From Gammaproteobacteria bacterium (GTDB lineage Bacteria > Pseudomonadota > Gammaproteobacteria > UBA9214), in contig DAOVVG010000096.1 of NCBI GenBank assembly GCA_030632175.1, positions 1 to 8,289 on the forward strand: a stretch of 8,289 nucleotides of DNA, in the 5' to 3' direction. The first letter of the stretch is position 1, and each line of letters starts with the position of its first letter. The notes under the pieces are model-generated. The model did not search any database. It was not told where the DNA came from and saw only the letters and a list, made by a program, of their open reading frames with translations. This document shows positions 1-6,446 of the stretch, piece by piece. A program made the translations under genes and the position numbers.

Positions 1-344
1 AATACATCGGTACCAAGTTGTGACAGCGCTGTATAACCACCCGCATCAACATACCAGCGACAGAAATTTTTCAGTCGCTCGGCCTTTACATTGAAGTAGC
101 CGGACGGACGCAACCAGTTCGCGAGATGATCCTTGCGTGCCGCGATGATACTGGCGGGCGAAAGCTTGTCGTGCCTAACCAGATTGGCAATCGCTTTCTC
201 GACATTGGTCCAGGCCGTATTCTGTGTCAGCACAGCACCCACCATGACTTCAAACGGTGTTTTACCCGGCCACCAGTATTGCGGGCCATAGGCAGAGAGG
301 AGTGTATTAAAAACCGCCAACAGGGATCTGCGGTTAAGTGTCAC
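1..344 (-). CDS. Endonuclease III-like DNA glycosylase (HhH-GPD family), 3' end cut by the window edge
   Basis: The frame opens with GTG at 342-344 and stays open for 114 codons to position 1, so the C-terminal half is outside the window. The visible N-terminus has WWP at residues 24-26 and the run TPFEVMVGAVLTQNTAW at 29-45, the substrate-side helix typical of endonuclease III-like proteins (compare LTQNT/LSAQT in Nth). These family members excise damaged bases in base-excision repair. The helix-hairpin-helix, the catalytic Lys/Asp and any Fe-S cysteines would lie in the missing part, so activity cannot be judged. The GTG is 9 bp after the rluB stop and in the same frame as rluB; only TTC CTG TCT separates the TAG from it. 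No strong Shine-Dalgarno is visible, so translation is probably coupled to rluB. The family call is firm; the exact subfamily (the small YGPQ-x-WWP type rather than Nth itself) is an inference. Confidence 0.85.
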   Translation of the reverse strand, partial: MTLNRRSLLAVFNTLLSAYGPQYWWPGKTPFEVMVGAVLTQNTAWTNVEKAIANLVRHDKLSPASIIAARKDHLANWLRPSGYFNVKAERLKNFCRWYVDAGGYTALSQLGTDV

Positions 345-353
345 AGACAGGAA

Positions 354-1145
354 CTATCTTGAACGACGACGTTTCTTTGCGGGCCTGCGTACCGGCCGGG
401 CCTCAGGTGCATCCAGTTTAACGGTCGCGTACAGCGCCTTGACCTCATCCTGCGGCAGGTCCTGAAAATGTCCGGCCCGTATATTTCGGGACAGCGTCAC
501 CGGCCCGTAACGGATACGGATCAAGCGACTGACCTGCAGGCCCTGTGATTCCCACAAGCGTCGTACTTCACGGTTTTTACCTTCCTTCACAATCACGTGA
601 TACCAGTGATTGGCGCCCGTCCCGCCGGCATCCTGAATGGAGGCAAATGAAGCCATGCCGTCTTCCAGCTCCACACCCTCCTGCAAACGCCGCAGGGTAT
701 CCTCATCCACCTTGCCAAGGATACGCACCGCATACTCCCGCTCGATCTCCCAGGACGGGTGCATCAGGCGATGCGCCAGTTCTCCATCAGTAGTCACCAG
801 CAACAAACCCGATGTATTGAAATCCAGGCGGCCGACAGTGACCCAGCGCCCGCTCCTGATCTTCGGCAGATTATCAAACACAGTGGGACGCCCCGCCTCA
901 TCCTTGCGGGTCGTCAGCTCTCCGGCAGGCTTGTGGTAGACCAGGGTACGGGCCGTATGCTCGGGGTTCGCGGCAATCGAAACCGAACGGCCCTCGATTT
1001 TCACCAGGTCCGTATCCGACACGCTGACACCAAGCTCGGCCAGCTTGCCATTGACAGTTATCTTGCCGTCACGTATCCAGGTTTCAATCTGTCGCCGGGA
1101 ACCAAATCCCGCGCGCGCCAAAACCTTCTGCAAACGTTCAGCCAT
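354..1145 (-). CDS. rluB: 23S rRNA pseudouridine synthase, RluB type
   Basis: A 263-residue protein of the RsuA/RluB/E/F family, which converts a specific uridine of rRNA to pseudouridine; E. coli RluB acts on U2605 of 23S rRNA. Residues 3-48 form an S4 RNA-binding domain (LQKVLARAGFGSRRQIETWI). The catalytic motif GRLDFNTSGLLL starts at residue 105, with the catalytic aspartate at D108. The conserved stretch NREVRRLWESQGLQVSRLIRIRYG follows near residue 190, here named by its first and last residues. The C-terminus is a lysine/arginine-rich tail (about residues 250-263), common in RluB and probably adding rRNA affinity. RluB is preferred over RsuA or RluE/F because the protein has a full S4 domain, reads closely like E. 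coli RluB and sits downstream of scpB, a common gammaproteobacterial arrangement. The ATG at 1145 has no clear Shine-Dalgarno; the gap to scpB is 34 bp. Confidence 0.95.
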   Translation of the reverse strand: MAERLQKVLARAGFGSRRQIETWIRDGKITVNGKLAELGVSVSDTDLVKIEGRSVSIAANPEHTARTLVYHKPAGELTTRKDEAGRPTVFDNLPKIRSGRWVTVGRLDFNTSGLLLVTTDGELAHRLMHPSWEIEREYAVRILGKVDEDTLRRLQEGVELEDGMASFASIQDAGGTGANHWYHVIVKEGKNREVRRLWESQGLQVSRLIRIRYGPVTLSRNIRAGHFQDLPQDEVKALYATVKLDAPEARPVRRPAKKRRRSR

Positions 1146-1179
1146 GATTCAGGGAAGCGCAGGGAATAAAGAAGAAAGC

Positions 1180-1884
1180 TTAATGGAGTGTTGCAATATT
1201 GTCGCTGTCAGCCGCCTCGGCAGCTGGCGTGATGTCTTCGGTCACAGAAGACTCTGCGACGGTTTCTTCGGACTCACCCGCGTCATTGTCAGCGGCAGAT
1301 TCCATCTCCAGTCCCGGAATTTCTGACAGATCCAGCTCAAGATCCTTGCCTATGGCACTCAGATCGCGCAATTCAGCCAGTGATGGCAAGTCACTGAGGC
1401 CTTTCAGGCTGAAGTAGTCGAGAAACTTCCTCGTGGTGCCATACATGGCAGGACGCCCCGGCACTTCACGGTGTCCAATAACATGCACCCACTCGCGTTC
1501 CAGCAGCGTCTTGATAATGTTGGTACTGACAGCAACGCCACGCACACCCTCAATCTCACCACGGGTAATCGGCTGCCGGTACGCAATCAGTGAAAGCGTC
1601 TCCAGCAATGCCCGGGAATAGCGAGCCGGTTTTTCCTCCCACAAGCGCGACATCCAGGGGCGCATGGTTTCCCTGATCTGGACACGGTAGCCACTGCCAA
1701 CCTGCACCAGCGCAATACCTCGCGCCTCATACTCTGTCTGCAGTTCGCTGATCGCGTCCCTGATGAGGCTGCGATCCACCATCTCCTGCTCGCCCACCAT
1801 GGTCAGTAGCTGGTCGATGCTCAGCGGCCGTCCTGCGCCCAGCAGAATCGCCTCAACAATATTTTTTAGTTGTTCGATTTCCAT
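1180..1884 (-). CDS. scpB: Segregation and condensation protein B (SMC partner, kite subunit)
   Basis: A 234-residue ScpB. The family forms dimers of two winged-helix domains that bind the ScpA kleisin; with SMC this makes the bacterial condensin that compacts and segregates the chromosome. The first winged helix is about residues 1-80. The second, about 88-165, carries the family hallmark YSRALLETLSLIAYRQPITR (89-108) followed by the GEIEGVRGV segment, and then HREVPGRPAMYGTTRKF (138-154). After about residue 195 comes a long acidic low-complexity tail rich in Glu, Asp, Ala and Ser, variable in this family and probably disordered. The gene lies 30 bp downstream of scpA on the same strand, as expected for partners in one complex. 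The ATG at 1884 lacks a strong Shine-Dalgarno, but the protein starts where ScpB homologues normally do. Confidence 0.95.
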   Translation of the reverse strand: MEIEQLKNIVEAILLGAGRPLSIDQLLTMVGEQEMVDRSLIRDAISELQTEYEARGIALVQVGSGYRVQIRETMRPWMSRLWEEKPARYSRALLETLSLIAYRQPITRGEIEGVRGVAVSTNIIKTLLEREWVHVIGHREVPGRPAMYGTTRKFLDYFSLKGLSDLPSLAELRDLSAIGKDLELDLSEIPGLEMESAADNDAGESEETVAESSVTEDITPAAEAADSDNIATLH

Positions 1885-1914
1885 GTGCCATTCAACCCGG
1901 GGTATATTTTCTGC

Positions 1915-2784
1915 TCAGGCAGTCGCCTGCTCGGTGATTACTTCTTCGGTATTGTCTTCGGCACGCGCGGCAGCCTTCACATGAATGGGTGCAAACGGCT
2001 CTGCCTGGGTCAGGTCTATGAGTGACTCTTTCATCAGCTCCAGTATCGCCAGAAATGAAACCACCACACCCATACGGCCCTCTTCGACGGTGAACAAATC
2101 CATAAAACTGGTGAAGTGTGCCGAGTTAACCTTGCTCAATATGCTGGACATACGTTCTCTGACCGACAGGGATTCCATCTGCACATGATGATGGGCATAC
2201 ATGGATGCACGCTTCATCACATCCTGAAAAGCATCAATCAGGTCCTTCAGTTCCACTTCCGGGGGCAGCGTAATAACGTTCCGCTCAACCGGTTCGGCAG
2301 AAGCCTGGAATACATCACGTCCCAGTCTTGGCAGGGCATCCAGGTCTTCCGCAGCCTGCTTGTAGCGTTCATATTCCTGCAGGCGACGAATCAATTCGGC
2401 GCGCGGATCCTCTTCATCCTCATCAATTCCCGGGGGCCTTGGCAGCAGGATGCGCGACTTGATTTCCGCAAGCATCGCCGACATCACCAGGTATTCGCCG
2501 GCAAGCTCCAGCTGCATTTCCTGCATAAGTTCAATATATTCAACATATTGGCGCGTTATTTCCGCCACGCATATATCAGCTATATCGAGATTATCCTTGC
2601 GGATCAGGTAGAGCAGCAGATCCAGCGGCCCCTCGAATGCCTCGAGAAACACCGTCAACGCTTCCGGTGGTATGTAAAGATCCTGCGGCAGTGATTCAAG
2701 GGCCTTGCCCTGAACAACGGCGATGGGTAATTCTTCCTGGGGGTGGACGTCCGGCGAGACTTCGCGGCTCTGATTTTCGTTCAT
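1915..2784 (-). CDS. scpA: Segregation and condensation protein A (kleisin subunit of SMC condensin)
   Basis: ScpA is the kleisin that bridges the SMC ATPase heads and holds the ScpB dimer. The N-terminal hallmark FEGPLDLLLYLIRKDNLDI is at residues 50-68, followed by the helical segment with LAGEYLVMSAMLAEIKSRIL (about 94-113), an acidic linker (DEDEEDP) and a C-terminal winged-helix region (about 210-275) expected to contact the SMC head. I chose the ATG at 2784, giving 289 residues, because AGGG lies 6 bases upstream. The frame is open further and a TTG at 2835 would add 17 residues, but it has no ribosome binding site and the extra residues do not look like ScpA. The first 35 or so residues are acidic, proline-containing and probably flexible. 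The smc gene is not in this window. A 109-bp gap separates the gene from trpS, the longest in this block. Confidence 0.94.
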   Translation of the reverse strand: MNENQSREVSPDVHPQEELPIAVVQGKALESLPQDLYIPPEALTVFLEAFEGPLDLLLYLIRKDNLDIADICVAEITRQYVEYIELMQEMQLELAGEYLVMSAMLAEIKSRILLPRPPGIDEDEEDPRAELIRRLQEYERYKQAAEDLDALPRLGRDVFQASAEPVERNVITLPPEVELKDLIDAFQDVMKRASMYAHHHVQMESLSVRERMSSILSKVNSAHFTSFMDLFTVEEGRMGVVVSFLAILELMKESLIDLTQAEPFAPIHVKAAARAEDNTEEVITEQATA

Positions 2785-2824
2785 TTCATACCCTGGTACG
2801 TGGTGACCTTCGTCGTATCCGAGG

Positions 2825-2840
2825 GACGATCTCAATCGTC
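2825..2840. repeat. Short inverted repeat in the scpA leader
   Basis: GACGAT and ATCGTC (six-base perfect arms) flank the four-base spacer CTCA. It lies 41 bp upstream of the scpA ATG and just downstream of the candidate -10 hexamer at 2847-2852. It could be a small RNA hairpin at the 5' end of an scpA transcript or a DNA operator, but a 6-bp arm also occurs by chance. It has no T-run, so it is not a terminator for trpS. Confidence 0.35.
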
Positions 2841-2846
2841 TGGCAG

Positions 2847-2875
2847 ATACTACCCTAATTTCAGCGGTGTGTCGC
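2847..2875 (-). promoter_or_regulatory. Candidate sigma-70 promoter for scpA-scpB-rluB
   Basis: In the trpS-scpA gap, reading leftward, GCGACA (2870-2875) and TAGTAT (2847-2852) are separated by exactly 17 bp. Each hexamer matches four of six consensus positions. It would start transcription near 2840, about 55 bases before the scpA ATG. This is a match by eye in a gap of otherwise unexplained sequence; read-through from trpS is equally possible. Confidence 0.3.
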
Positions 2876-2893
2876 CTTTTTTAAGCCACCCTC

Positions 2894-4108
2894 TCAGGTG
2901 TAATTCAGTCCCATGACCTGGCGTACTTCATCACGCGTTTCACGCGCCACATCACGTGCTGCTTCCGAACCTTCATGCGTAATCGCCCGCACCTTGCCGG
3001 GGTCCTGTTCAAACTCTCTGGCACGTTCCTGTATCGGCAATAACTCAGCCAACACACTTTCGATGATCGGCTGCTTGCAATCAAGGCAACCAATCCCCGC
3101 CGAGGTACATCCCTCGCGAACCCAGTCTTTCACCTCGTCACCGGAATAAATGCAATGCAGCTGCCAGACAGGACACACATCGGGATTGCCCGGGTCAGTA
3201 CGGCGCACCCGCGCCGGGTCTGTCGGCATGGTACGCAGTTTCTCGCGCACAGCTTCCGGATTCTCACGCAAGGTAATGGTATTGCCATATGACTTCGACA
3301 TCTTTTGTCCGTCCAGACCGGGCATCCTGGAAGCCGGCGTCAGCAGCGCTTCCGGCTCGGTGAGAATCATGCGCCCGCCACCTTCCAGGTATCCCAGCAG
3401 GCGCTCGCAATCAGACATGGCCAGATTCTGTTGCTCTGCCAGCAGCGCGCGCGCGACACCGATCGCCTCATGGTCACCCTGCTCCTGATAGCGTTTTAAC
3501 AGGTCCCGGTACAGGCGGGCATTCTTTTTGCCCATCTTCTTGATAGCCGCCTCTGCCGCTTCTTCATAACCGGGTTCCCGGCCATAGAGGTGATTAAAAC
3601 GCCGTGCCACCTCTCGTGTCAGCTCCACATGTGCCACCTGGTCTTCACCCACCGGCACCTTGTCGGCACCATAGATCAGGATGTCAGCACTTTGCAGTAA
3701 CGGGTATCCAAGAAATCCGTACGTTGCCAGATCGCGTTCACGTAATCTCTCCTGCTGATCCTTGTAACTCGGCACTCGCTCCAGCCAGCCCAGCGGCGTC
3801 ACCATCGACAACAGCAAATGCAGCTCGGCATGTTCCGGCACATGTGACTGGATAAACAGCCGCGCCGAACCGGGGTTGACGCCGGCTGCCAGCCAGTCGA
3901 TCACCATACCCCAGACACTGTCCGCGATAATTCCGGAATCTTCATAGTGTGTCGTCAGGGCATGCCAGTCAGCCACAAAGAAAAAACAATCGAACTGCTG
4001 TTGCAACTGCACCCAGTTCTTCAGTACACCGTGGTAATGCCCCAGGTGTAAACACCCGGTTGGTCGCATGCCGGACAGTACCCGGCTGTTCACATTCAAA
4101 CCGCCCAA
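2894..4108 (-). CDS. trpS: Tryptophanyl-tRNA synthetase (class I)
   Basis: TrpRS attaches tryptophan to its tRNA in the cytoplasm. The 404-residue product shows the class I HIGH-type signature HLGHYHG at 21-27, preceded by SGMRPTG, and KMSKS at 269-273. Between them, about residues 175-250 is a helical, charged insertion that lengthens the protein beyond the usual size of about 330; longer TrpRS forms with a segment here are known in several proteobacteria. The C-terminal anticodon-binding region carries Cys312, Cys319, Cys334, Cys341 and Cys344. Four of these (312, 334, 341, 344) give C-x21-C-x6-C-x2-C, nearly the [4Fe-4S] pattern described for Thermotoga maritima TrpRS. The start is TTG at 4108, chosen because AGGAG sits 6 bases upstream and the conserved N-terminus begins only 7 residues later. 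The next in-frame candidate (GTG, residue 6) is too far from that site. No attenuator is seen. Confidence 0.96.
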   Translation of the reverse strand: MGGLNVNSRVLSGMRPTGCLHLGHYHGVLKNWVQLQQQFDCFFFVADWHALTTHYEDSGIIADSVWGMVIDWLAAGVNPGSARLFIQSHVPEHAELHLLLSMVTPLGWLERVPSYKDQQERLRERDLATYGFLGYPLLQSADILIYGADKVPVGEDQVAHVELTREVARRFNHLYGREPGYEEAAEAAIKKMGKKNARLYRDLLKRYQEQGDHEAIGVARALLAEQQNLAMSDCERLLGYLEGGGRMILTEPEALLTPASRMPGLDGQKMSKSYGNTITLRENPEAVREKLRTMPTDPARVRRTDPGNPDVCPVWQLHCIYSGDEVKDWVREGCTSAGIGCLDCKQPIIESVLAELLPIQERAREFEQDPGKVRAITHEGSEAARDVARETRDEVRQVMGLNYT

Positions 4109-4114
4109 AACAGT

Positions 4115-4120
4115 CTCCTA
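4115..4120 (-). promoter_or_regulatory. trpS Shine-Dalgarno overlapping the stop codon of the upstream protease gene
   Basis: Read on the minus strand, the bases are TAGGAG: TAG (4118-4120) is the stop codon of the M50 protease gene and AGGAG (4115-4119) is the ribosome binding site six bases before the trpS TTG. It is the clearest Shine-Dalgarno in the leftward block and decides the non-ATG start. The overlap predicts translational coupling of the two genes. Confidence 0.7.
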
Positions 4121-4807
4121 TCTACCCATGAGTGCCAGCAACAGCAACTGGAATTTTTGCGGTGACAGGCCAGATACCGGCACCATCATCGATATAAAAA
4201 CACTGATCAATGGCCACAGCACAGCACCCAGCACCCCGGTAACCAGCAGACCAATTAAAATAAAGAAACCATACGGTTCGATACGACTGAACTTGTAGGC
4301 AATCGGCCCTGGCAGCAAGCCGGTCAACACCCGCCCGCCGTCCAGTGGCGGCAGCGGCAACAGGTTCAGAACCATCAGGATGCCGTTAATACTGATACCG
4401 GCCACACCCATGTATACAAGTGCAATACCACTATCACCCAGCAACACACCGAGACGCAGCAACAAGGCCCAGCCGATTGCCATCAGCAGATTCGCCACCG
4501 GCCCGGCTGCCGCAACCAGCGCCATATCACGCTTCGGATGACGCAGATTCTTCCAGTTAATCGGTACCGGTTTGGCATAGCCAAAAATAAATCCGGCCTG
4601 CAACAGCAACAACATGCCCGGTATCAGAATCGTCCCCACGGGGTCGACATGTTTTATCGGATTCAGTGTCAGACGTCCCAGCATGAAGGCAGTGTTGTCA
4701 CCCAGTTTGCTGGCAATCCAGCCATGCGCCACCTCGTGCACGGTAATGCCCAGCAATACCGGCACCACCCAGATGGCGATTTTTTGAATAAGGCTGAGAT
4801 CAAGCAT
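4118..4807 (-). CDS. Site-2 protease-like M50 family membrane zinc metalloprotease
   Basis: A 229-residue polytopic membrane protein. Helix 1 holds the zinc-binding HEVAH motif at residues 24-28 (HExxH, with Glu25 the expected general base). A later helix carries NLLPLPPLDGG, with Asp156 the expected third zinc ligand. Other hydrophobic spans lie at about 60-78, 95-120, 125-150, 168-190 and 192-205, which fits the compact S2P/M50 core without PDZ or CBS domains. Family members cut substrates inside the membrane, often to release signalling proteins, but the substrate of this small type is not known and nothing here reveals it. Its place between yciO and trpS is a recurring one in gammaproteobacteria, so the context suggests housekeeping rather than stress signalling, which is inference. 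The ATG at 4807 has only a distant AAGG upstream. Confidence 0.92.
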   Translation of the reverse strand: MLDLSLIQKIAIWVVPVLLGITVHEVAHGWIASKLGDNTAFMLGRLTLNPIKHVDPVGTILIPGMLLLLQAGFIFGYAKPVPINWKNLRHPKRDMALVAAAGPVANLLMAIGWALLLRLGVLLGDSGIALVYMGVAGISINGILMVLNLLPLPPLDGGRVLTGLLPGPIAYKFSRIEPYGFFILIGLLVTGVLGAVLWPLISVFISMMVPVSGLSPQKFQLLLLALMGR

Positions 4808-4840
4808 CGGCGGATTATAACCTTCTGCAGGCTGAATGCA

Positions 4841-5464
4841 TTATTTAAACAGCCCTTCATCACTGCCGCGCCCTTTCCTTACAATGTGCATCGAACCGTC
4901 AACCAGGTCGATAACCGTGGTCGGCTCCAGCCCGCAGTTATCACCATCAATCACCAGGTCAACATCCTGTTCAAGTCGTTCCCGAATATCGTTTGCATCG
5001 GTCTCCGGCCGGTCCTGTCCGGGCAATATCAGCGTAGAACTCATCAACGGTTCACCCAGTTCATCCAGCAATGCCTGGGCAATAGGATGATCAGGAATAC
5101 GGATACCAATGGTCTTGCGTTTCGGATTCTGCAAGCGGCGCGGCACCTCATGCGTCGCCTTCAGAATAAATGTATACGGACCGGGCGTGAGTGACTTCAG
5201 CAACCGGTAACTGCTGTTGTCGACTTTCGCATAGGTGGAAATCTCGGAGAGATCGCGGCACATCAGGGTGAAGTTATGCCGGTTGTCCAGATCACGAATG
5301 CGACGGATACGTTCCATACCCGTCTTGTCTCCGACATGACAACCCAGCGCGTAACTGGAATCCGTCGGATAAATAACCAGTCCGTCAGCACGAATGATCT
5401 CGACTGCCTGGTGAATCAGTCGTGGCTGCGGATTAACCGGATGAATCTGAAAGAACTGGCTCAT
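4841..5464 (-). CDS. yciO: YciO-type Sua5/YrdC-fold protein (L-threonylcarbamoyladenylate synthase family)
   Basis: The 207-residue sequence reads very close to E. coli YciO from its start (MSQFFQIHP, then the NPQ-x-RLI and AVEIIR segments) through YPTDSSYALGC (32-42) and HNFTLMCRDLSE (63-74) to PTTVIDLVDG near the end. The Sua5/YrdC fold binds ATP and RNA; YrdC/Sua5 make threonylcarbamoyl-AMP for the t6A modification of tRNA. YciO is a paralogue whose cellular role is unsettled, so I would not call it tsaC: the KxR motif typical of YrdC is not obvious here. Its ATG at 5464 overlaps the rnm stop by four bases (ATGA), so translation is probably coupled, and no separate ribosome binding site is seen. 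The rnm-yciO pair is also adjacent in E. coli. Confidence 0.93.
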   Translation of the reverse strand: MSQFFQIHPVNPQPRLIHQAVEIIRADGLVIYPTDSSYALGCHVGDKTGMERIRRIRDLDNRHNFTLMCRDLSEISTYAKVDNSSYRLLKSLTPGPYTFILKATHEVPRRLQNPKRKTIGIRIPDHPIAQALLDELGEPLMSSTLILPGQDRPETDANDIRERLEQDVDLVIDGDNCGLEPTTVIDLVDGSMHIVRKGRGSDEGLFK

Positions 5465-6321
5465 TGAATATCAGCGCGATTGACCGGCCAGCGGTCACTT
5501 TCCCAGACGGGTGGACAACCTGCCGGCAGTGCCGGTAACTGCCCCAGCCTGATCCATGGATTCTCGGGTCCGTGGTAATCGGAGCCGCAGGAAGCCAGCA
5601 TATTATGGGTGCGACATAATGCAGCCATGGCAGTGACATTGTCACGCGTGTGGCTGCCGGAGATCACCTCCATACCGACACCGCCACATTCCCGGAACTC
5701 TCCGAGAAAACAACGCAGCTTGCTGGCCGTCATCCGGTAGCGCGCCGGATGCGCAACCACAGCCAGTCCGCCGGCACTGTCGATCCAGCCCAGGGCATCT
5801 TCAAGAGTCGCCCATTTGCCACTGACATAACCGGGCTTGTTGTTCACCAGAAATCGCTTGAACACGTCCCGCACGGATCGGGCATGTCCCTCGGCCACCA
5901 GATGGTGCGCAAAATGCGTGCGACCCACAATACGCCCCTCGGCCAGTTTGCATGCGCCTGCATGGCAACCGGGAATACCCGCTTTTGCCAGGCGTCGACC
6001 GATCTCCGCAGCACGCCAGTTACGAAACTCGCGCAGCCCGGACAACCCGGCTTGTAAAAGCTCACTGGCGGGATTAACACCCAGACCCAGCACATGAATC
6101 GTCTGCGACTGCCAGCTGACCGATATTTCAACACCCGGCACCAGTTGCATGCCGAGCTGGCCTGCGGATTGTGTCGCCTCGGCAAGGCCATCAGTTGTGT
6201 CATGATCGGTCAACGCCAAAACATTCACTCCGCCAGCATGCGCCGCCGCCACCAGTTCGGAGGGACTGAGTGTGCCATCGGACTCACGCGAGTGGCTATG
6301 TAAATCATAATGAACAGACAT
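5461..6321 (-). CDS. rnm: PHP-domain 5'-3' exoribonuclease Rnm (RNase AM, YciV/TrpH)
   Basis: A 286-residue PHP phosphoesterase. Metal-ligand motifs appear in order: DLHSHS (6-11) with SDG (14-16), LTDHDT (38-43), PGVEIS with Glu65, His76, GRTHF with His136, VAHPARY with His191, and GSDYH with Asp248 and His250. These are the full set expected for a trinuclear active site. E. coli RNase AM degrades 5'-monophosphorylated RNA 5' to 3' and trims the 5' ends of 5S, 16S and 23S rRNA; the purified protein also hydrolyses 3',5'-pAp. The older name trpH refers to its place near trp genes. It is the first gene of the leftward block. No Shine-Dalgarno precedes the ATG at 6321, and a -10-like TAGAAT lies only 7 bases upstream, so the message may be leaderless. 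Confidence 0.94.
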   Translation of the reverse strand: MSVHYDLHSHSRESDGTLSPSELVAAAHAGGVNVLALTDHDTTDGLAEATQSAGQLGMQLVPGVEISVSWQSQTIHVLGLGVNPASELLQAGLSGLREFRNWRAAEIGRRLAKAGIPGCHAGACKLAEGRIVGRTHFAHHLVAEGHARSVRDVFKRFLVNNKPGYVSGKWATLEDALGWIDSAGGLAVVAHPARYRMTASKLRCFLGEFRECGGVGMEVISGSHTRDNVTAMAALCRTHNMLASCGSDYHGPENPWIRLGQLPALPAGCPPVWESDRWPVNRADIQ

Positions 6322-6328
6322 CCGGACT

Positions 6329-6357
6329 ATTCTACAGCAGCGACCGTTGCCGTGCGT
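6329..6357 (-). promoter_or_regulatory. Candidate promoter for the leftward block, possibly giving leaderless rnm mRNA
   Basis: On the minus strand, TAGAAT (6329-6334, five of six matches to TATAAT) lies 7 bases before the rnm ATG. The position 17 bp upstream (ACGCAC, 6352-6357) is a poor -35. If used, transcription would start at or within one base of the ATG. Another A/T-rich hexamer, TATATT, lies further upstream near 6360-6365 and could give a conventional leader instead. Confidence 0.3.
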
Positions 6358-6376
6358 CGAATATACACAACAGAAT
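6347..6376 (+). promoter_or_regulatory. Candidate promoter for the rightward unknown gene
   Basis: TTGCCG (6347-6352) and CAGAAT (6371-6376) are 18 bp apart and each matches four of six consensus positions. A start near 6383 would leave a leader of about 65 bases to the ATG at 6447, or about 35 to the ATG at 6417. It overlaps the possible rnm promoter on the other strand, so the two directions could interfere or be co-regulated. The intergenic region otherwise shows no repeat or recognised operator. Confidence 0.28.
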
Positions 6377-6446
6377 CAGGGTATCCCGGTCGCAGCAGAC
6401 CCGCTAACACGGTAATATGGCGCCATTCTTAAATGGGCAAATCAAC

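Noticed and set aside
2116..2694. A 192-codon plus-strand open frame within scpA
   Set aside because: It lies entirely opposite conserved ScpA sequence and shows no domain; it is a shadow frame.
4812..4820. A perfect TATAAT on the minus strand just upstream of the M50 protease start
   Set aside because: No acceptable -35 lies 16-18 bp upstream, and the site falls in a 32-bp gap inside a tightly packed operon, so chance is more likely.
4538..5194. A 218-codon plus-strand open frame spanning the M50 and yciO genes
   Set aside because: It runs across the ends of two well-identified minus-strand genes and has no family resemblance, so it is a shadow frame.
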